From Gemmatimonadales bacterium (GTDB taxonomy: Bacteria > Gemmatimonadota > Gemmatimonadetes > Palauibacterales > Palauibacteraceae), in the NCBI GenBank assembly GCA_030636765.1, contig DAOVWI010000041.1, positions 1 to 14,535 of the forward strand: 14,535 nucleotides of DNA, given 5' to 3'. Positions within the stretch are counted from its first letter, which is position 1, and the number at the start of each line of letters is the position of its first letter. Positions 13,174-14,535 of this stretch are shown here, in pieces. A program made the translations under genes and the position numbers. The notes under the pieces are model-generated. The model saw only the letters and a program-made list of their open reading frames with translations. It searched no databases and was not told where the DNA came from.

Positions 13174-13847
13174 GCGTCTACCGGCGCCTCTGGATCGGCG
13201 GAGTGCTTCTCGCGCTGCTGGGATGCGCGAAGCAGCTGGAGACGGGCCCGCCGATCGACAACCCGGAAGCCCTGGCGGTTCGACTGCGCGCCTCGACGGG
13301 GCCCACGGCCCCGTATCGGCTTCGCTTCGCGTGGCGTTACGCCGACGAGAAGGGACAGCTCGATGGGGAGGGTGTGGTTCGATACAACCCCAGCGACTCC
13401 CTGCGGCTGGACCTCTTCGCGCCGGGTGACGCGTCCATGTCGGTGGCGCTTACGCCGAGCGGCCTCTCCTCGCTGGGGGAGATCGAGAGCGTGCGGCTCC
13501 CCGGCCCGGTCTTCCTGTACGGGATGGCGGGCATCTTCCGTCCGGGGAGGGGCCCGCCTAGCAGCGGGTTCCGGACGACCGACTCCGACGTGCTCGTCTT
13601 CGGGGAGGAGGACACGGCGCTGTACGTGTACGTCGATGGCTCCCGCATCATCCGCATCGAGGAGCGACGGGGCCGGCGGGTTCAGAGGCGGCTCGAGGTG
13701 GCCTGGGACGAGATGGGGGAGTGGCCGCGGAGCGCCGCCTACCGTGATTTTGTAGAATCACGGCGGGTTCGCTGGGACCTTACCGCAGCTACGGAGCTAG
13801 GGACGGGCAATGCCACCGAGATCTATGACCTTCCGCATAGCATGTAG
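13170..13847 (+). CDS. Putative outer-membrane lipoprotein
   Basis: This 225-residue protein starts at a TTG overlapping the thioesterase stop. The N-terminus SVYRRLWIGGVLLALLGC is a lipoprotein signal with lipobox LLGC, giving acylated C19. After cleavage the sequence has alternating beta-strand patterns: YRLRFAWRYADEKGQLDGEGVVRYNPSDSLRLDLF, then MSVALTPSGL, then TALYVYVDGSRIIRIEERRG and RRLEVAWDEMG. This is reminiscent of the LolA/LolB/DUF4292-type fold, which holds a lipid or lipoprotein in a half-barrel. The match is by pattern only. The end overlaps the start of the LptE-like gene by 38 bases, so the two are probably translationally coupled and work in the outer membrane. Confidence 0.75.
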   Translation: MSVYRRLWIGGVLLALLGCAKQLETGPPIDNPEALAVRLRASTGPTAPYRLRFAWRYADEKGQLDGEGVVRYNPSDSLRLDLFAPGDASMSVALTPSGLSSLGEIESVRLPGPVFLYGMAGIFRPGRGPPSSGFRTTDSDVLVFGEEDTALYVYVDGSRIIRIEERRGRRVQRRLEVAWDEMGEWPRSAAYRDFVESRRVRWDLTAATELGTGNATEIYDLPHSM

Positions 13848-14325
13848 TCTGGCCGTCGCAATCGCCATGGGGGGCTGCTACGGCTTCTCGGGTGGTGGGG
13901 GGCTTCCCCCGAACATGAACACGGCGTTCGTCCCGCCGGTCGAGAACCAGACCACTCGCTTCACGCTGACCGAGCGGCTCACCCAATCGCTGCTCGATGC
14001 CGTTGGTGGCAAGCTGGGCCTGCAGCTGGCTCCGGAGGCCGAGGCTGACCTGATCGTGACGGCCAGCATCGCCCGCTACACGGACGTGGCGCTGAACTTC
14101 GCCAGCCAAGACCAGGAGTCGGCTCTGGTCTTCCAGCGAAGGATCACGATCACGGCCAACGTCCAGATCTTCGATGTGGACCGGAACGAGATCTTCTGGA
14201 GCTCGAGCTCCGTGACGGGGGTGGGCGAATACCAACCCGAGAGCGAGCCGGAAGAGGTCGGTGAGGAAATCGCGATCGAGAACCTGGTCCAGAAGATCGT
14301 GGATGGGGCTCAGTCGGATTGGTAG
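13810..14325 (+). CDS. lptE: LptE-like outer-membrane lipoprotein
   Basis: The 171 residues begin with a lipoprotein signal (FRIACSLAVAIAMGGC, acylated C23). Next comes YGFSGGGGLPPNMNTAFVPPVENQTTRF, the pattern of LptE-type proteins, and a helix, LTERLTQSLLDAVGGKLGL, before EAEADLIVTASIARYTDVAL and the late strand block ITANVQIFDVDRNEIFWSSSS. LptE plugs the LptD barrel and helps insert LPS into the outer membrane. The protein lies downstream of another lipoprotein and near lpxH, which suits this role. The start at 13810 has AGGGA a few bases upstream; the ATG at 13825 is an alternative. The assignment is good at family level, but no lptD gene is present to confirm it. Confidence 0.8.
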   Translation: MPPRSMTFRIACSLAVAIAMGGCYGFSGGGGLPPNMNTAFVPPVENQTTRFTLTERLTQSLLDAVGGKLGLQLAPEAEADLIVTASIARYTDVALNFASQDQESALVFQRRITITANVQIFDVDRNEIFWSSSSVTGVGEYQPESEPEEVGEEIAIENLVQKIVDGAQSDW

Positions 14326-14381
14326 ACCCACCGGCGCCAGGTAGCCCCGGCCCGGAAGGGGCCGGAAGGTTGGGCTGCCTG

Positions 14382-14535
14382 ATGGCGGTCGCGGCGCTGG
14401 CGTTCGTCACGTACGTGGGAATTCCCGCGCTGCGTCTCGAGATGCGGTATCGGACCGCCCGCGAGACCATTCATGATGAGGCTGCGCAGATCACGGCCGG
14501 ACGCGCCGCGGACGTGGAGGAGCAGATCGTTTCCA
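14382..14535 (+). CDS. Membrane-anchored hypothetical protein, 5' part
   Basis: The gene is cut by the window end. From the ATG at 14382 it reads MAVAALAFVTYVGIPALRLEMRYRTARETIHDEAAQITAGRAADVEEQIVS, one N-terminal membrane helix followed by a charged, likely helical segment. The frame is open further upstream to a TTG at 14319 that overlaps the lptE stop, which would add about 21 Pro/Gly-rich residues. That start cannot be excluded. There is no strong ribosome site (GGAAGG is 12 bases before the ATG). Its position after the LptE-like gene suggests one operon. The function is unknown. Confidence 0.5.
   Translation, partial: MAVAALAFVTYVGIPALRLEMRYRTARETIHDEAAQITAGRAADVEEQIVS

Noticed and set aside
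14345..14372. CCGGCCC/GGGCCGG hairpin before the last gene as a terminator
   Set aside because: There is no T-run and it lies within a possible coding start; expected by chance at this GC content.
1..14535. CRISPR array, prophage, integron or defence island
   Set aside because: No regularly spaced repeats, phage genes, integrase or defence motifs were seen. Apart from the 293-bp element the genes are housekeeping or envelope functions.
1..14535. Selenoprotein with in-frame TGA in this window
   Set aside because: Every recognised gene ends at a family-appropriate length. No TGA stop is followed by continued similarity in the same frame.

Overview
This window is high-GC DNA packed with genes on both strands. 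It looks chromosomal and comes from a bacterium with an outer membrane. Lipid A synthesis (LpxH), LPS export (LptE-like) and lipid trafficking (MlaE, MlaF, MlaD) are all encoded. GC content, gene style (FlgD-type C-terminal domains, a DUF5683-like membrane protein, a MlaD with GEG..LG..LY repeats ending in a Bacteroidota/Gemmatimonadota-like tail) and gene order suggest Gemmatimonadota or a related phylum. That placement is an inference from style, not from a search. The organism decodes UGA as selenocysteine: both the elongation factor SelB and the selenocysteine tRNA (selC) are present, about 6.6 kb apart. No selA, selD or selenoprotein was recognised here.

Layout. 2-4461 (+): the 3' end of a secreted, propeller-like protein, then recO, a 293-bp non-autonomous inverted-repeat element, selB, and a small FlgD-Ig-type protein. 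4480-5358 (-): ptsN and a short zinc-ribbon protein, behind a good sigma70-type promoter at 5474-5503. 5548-6934 (+): a GAF-like hypothetical gene, the tmRNA gene ssrA with its terminator, and greA. 6937-7707 (+): a DUF2231-like membrane protein whose open frame runs 306 bp into the gene opposite. 7402-9974 (-): mlaE-mlaF-mlaD, an ABC lipid transporter operon. 10173-11980 (+): ridA, selC, a DUF5683-like membrane protein and murI. 11964-12695 (-): lpxH. 12760-14535 (+): a YbgC-type thioesterase, a lipoprotein, an LptE-like lipoprotein and the start of a membrane-anchored protein cut by the window edge.

Most notable observation: the element at 1770-2062 is flanked by CTAA on both sides and sits exactly in a stop/start junction. 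Removing it with one CTAA copy rebuilds GCCTAATGGCC, in which the recO stop TAA and the selB start ATG overlap. The 4-bp duplication therefore kept both the stop of recO and the start of selB. Second, selC lies wholly inside an open frame that begins at the ridA stop, so an automatic caller could bury the tRNA inside a false N-terminal extension of the next gene.

How the genes fit together: the cell-envelope genes (mla operon, lpxH, murI, lptE-like, lipoproteins) dominate the right half. Translation and transcription housekeeping (recO, selB, ssrA, greA, selC) is spread through the rest. Apart from the inverted-repeat element there is no sign of a genomic island, prophage, CRISPR array or defence system.
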